NCBI RefSeq assembly: GCF_048820935.1
Contig: NZ_JBMERD010000009.1
Location: 1-64,000, forward strand
Reading direction: 5' to 3'
DNA length: 64,000 nt
Source of the DNA: Algicoccus sp048820935
GTDB lineage: Bacteria; Pseudomonadota; Gammaproteobacteria; Burkholderiales; Burkholderiaceae_B
Shown: piece by piece, positions 62,927-64,000 of the stretch
Layout of the letters: the number at the start of each line of letters is the position of its first letter
How positions within the stretch are numbered: position 1 is the stretch's first letter
Translations under genes and position numbers: made by a program
The notes under the pieces: model-generated
What the model was told of the DNA's origin: nothing
What the model saw: only the letters and a program-made list of their open reading frames with translations
Database searches by the model: none

Positions 62927-63087
62927 TGCAAGACAAACCAACTTGGCGTGCAGAGCCAGGCACAATTAGCCCAAAAATGGGTTATCGAAAAACTCTATAA
63001 ACATATAAATTAATCTATGTTCCGTTGTGCAGACATTGATCAGAAATTTTGTGTTATATGCATTTTTTATGCAATCTTGAGATCAAT

Positions 63088-63096
63088 CTATCCACA
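63088..63096 (+). repeat. Single DnaA-box-like word
   Basis: CTATCCACA between composite copies 2 and 3, followed by AT-rich sequence. Confidence 0.45.
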
Positions 63097-63298
63097 GAAA
63101 AAATACATAAAAATTCCGTCCTGTCAAATCGACATTTTGATTGTCACTTCCGTCATTTTGTCAAAGCAAAGCTATAAATAAATCTTGTAATCAATTGATA
63201 AATAACAACTTATCAAAAAACCACACAATTGATTTAAAAAACTGCTCATTTTTTTATCACTGAACCTCAACGCCATATAAACATGGAACATAGCAAAG

Positions 63299-63336
63299 TT
63301 ACCCACGGAGTTATCCACAGATATTGTGGATAGTTC
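63299..63336. repeat. Composite DnaA-box element, copy 3
   Basis: TTACCCACGGAG, TTATCCACA (63311-63319), GATAT, TGTGGATAG (63325-63333), TTC. Same core as copy 2 with one base changed in the lead word; diverges after TTC. Confidence 0.82.
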
Positions 63337-63522
63337 TCAGCGTACAAACCGAAGGCAGTTTTATGACATTCCATACCGCAATCTACGGCCAATGTATGCT
63401 TTGTTTAAGTGATCCAAGCGCAATTGCGTACAATCGGTCAATCGCAAATTTTGTACAAATCCAAGTACAAACCAAAGCGCACACACAACGATTTGATTTT
63501 TAAATCTTTCTGCTACCGAGAG

Positions 63523-64000
63523 TTGATTTTGCAAACCTTGATTGCCGATGCAGGCTGGCCAATCTGGCCACTTTTATTGATTTCCGTGATTGCCCTCGCA
63601 ATCATCATCGAACGTATTTTGAGCCTACGCGAAGCTCGGGTCATCCCAGCCAGTCTGGTGCGTGACGTCAAACGCATGCTCAACGCCAACACACTCACCA
63701 CCGAAGATCTCGAGCGACTCACCACTTCTTGCACTGCAGGACCGATGGTGTCCGGTATTTTACGTAACCGCTCCCAAGATGCCGAGCGCATCCGCGAAGT
63801 CGCTCAAGAAAACGGCTCGGACATATCACTTGATTTGAATCGCTATTTGCCTTTACTAGGCACGATCGGAACTGTTGCCCCGCTCATGGGTTTATTTGGC
63901 ACGGTCGTTGGGATGATTGAAATCTTCGCCATCTTTGAACCGGGTGGTGCTGATCCTGGTTTATTGGCTCGCGGTATTTCAGTGGCGCTATACAACGCGG
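63523..64000 (+). CDS. exbB: MotA/TolQ/ExbB proton-channel family protein (5' part)
   Basis: The frame is open to the window end, giving about 159 residues. A first helix (GWPIWPLLLISVIALAIIIE) is followed by a cytoplasmic region and the second conserved helix LPLLGTIGTVAPLMGLFGTV with the TolQ/ExbB signature. No ATG is available; a TTG at 63523 or 63529 is the likely start, with CCGAGAG just upstream. ExbB energises TonB-type transport with ExbD, expected next. The exbB name is by family and usual position; TolQ is possible. Confidence 0.85.
   Translation, partial: MILQTLIADAGWPIWPLLLISVIALAIIIERILSLREARVIPASLVRDVKRMLNANTLTTEDLERLTTSCTAGPMVSGILRNRSQDAERIREVAQENGSDISLDLNRYLPLLGTIGTVAPLMGLFGTVVGMIEIFAIFEPGGADPGLLARGISVALYNA

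Larger units (their letters stand above)
62047..63522. other. AT-rich non-coding region with DnaA-box elements: candidate replication origin
   Basis: About 1.48 kb between sodB (leftward) and an ExbB-type gene (rightward) with no supportable gene. It has six DnaA-box elements at 62265, 62488, 62694, 62897, 63088 and 63311, spaced 190-225 bp apart. Three are composite repeats (listed separately) with exact TTATCCACA. Sequence between them is AT-rich, most strongly at about 63130-63280, with several GATC sites. An origin, a DnaA-titration site or a DnaA-controlled promoter pair are all possible. dnaA and dnaN, the usual origin neighbours, are not in view. Confidence 0.5.

Noticed and set aside
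62828..63013. 61-codon frame across composite DnaA element copy 2
   Set aside because: Crosses a conserved DNA element, lacks a ribosome site, and the repeat is conserved at DNA level, not in any one frame.
62476..63336. Repeats reminiscent of a CRISPR array or satellite
   Set aside because: Only three long copies, about 410 bp apart, with unrelated sequence between and DnaA-box cores; no cas genes.
63513..63791. 92-codon leftward open frame at the right edge
   Set aside because: Antisense to the ExbB-like gene, which has clear family motifs.

Overview
The window looks like chromosome of a betaproteobacterium of the order Burkholderiales, with a moderate GC content (close to half by eye). 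The evidence is gene order: lolC-lolD-tatD-comEC, an rpfE-like gene with recJ-prfB-lysS, iscRSUA-hscBA-fdx beside a low-molecular-weight phosphatase and uvrB, tig-clpP-clpX-lon, dapC/dapD/dapE, ribF-ileS-lspA-coaBC, clpA-clpS facing a cold-shock gene, and sodB next to an ExbB-type gene. Almost all of it is housekeeping core. I could not fix the genus.

Layout. 1-1.5 kb: end of an accessory module, a truncated AAA ATPase overlapped by a DUF4276 (Toprim-like) gene, plus a short orphan coding tail. 1.5-11 kb: a leftward block with dusA, greB, RNase AM-type PHP phosphatase, an alpha/beta hydrolase, comEC (with an unusual basic insertion), tatD, lolD and lolC/E. 11-17.3 kb: rightward rpfE-like gene, recJ, prfB (with its programmed +1 frameshift), an SDR gene and lysS, closed by a strong terminator. 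17.4-25.3 kb: leftward hydroxypyruvate isomerase-like and HpcH aldolase genes, then the complete ISC iron-sulfur operon under a promoter covered by an IscR box, then a low-molecular-weight phosphatase. 25.5-30.3 kb: uvrB, an aromatic aminotransferase, lexA with a perfect SOS box, and hslR. 30.3-36.5 kb: the protein quality-control cluster tig-clpP-clpX-lon (lon with a sigma-32-like promoter) and a tRNA-Leu(TAG). 36.9-43.2 kb: rightward dapC, then dapD-dapE-prmB-ABC-F. 43.3-49.1 kb: leftward uvrD, a fatty acid desaturase, an RsmB-family methyltransferase and purN. 49.1-56 kb: rightward ribF-ileS-lspA, coaBC, DedA and dut. 56-62 kb: clpA, clpS, csp, DUF192, pcaF-type thiolase and sodB.

The most striking part is 62047-63522, about 1.5 kb of AT-rich sequence with no convincing gene, between sodB and a truncated ExbB-like gene. 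It carries three near-identical copies of a composite element (a TTACCCAC-like word, then TTATCCACA, then inverted TGTGGATAG) plus three further CTATCCACA words, spaced every 190-225 bp. TTATCCACA is the consensus DnaA box, so this is a good candidate for a replication origin, or another DnaA-binding locus, at a site with no dnaA gene in view.

Functional themes: iron-sulfur assembly and its regulator, ATP-dependent proteolysis, lysine/diaminopimelate synthesis, translation factors and tRNA charging, DNA repair with SOS control, lipoprotein processing and export, and DNA uptake. No insertion sequence, prophage or CRISPR array was seen. The only accessory-looking module is the pair at the left edge.
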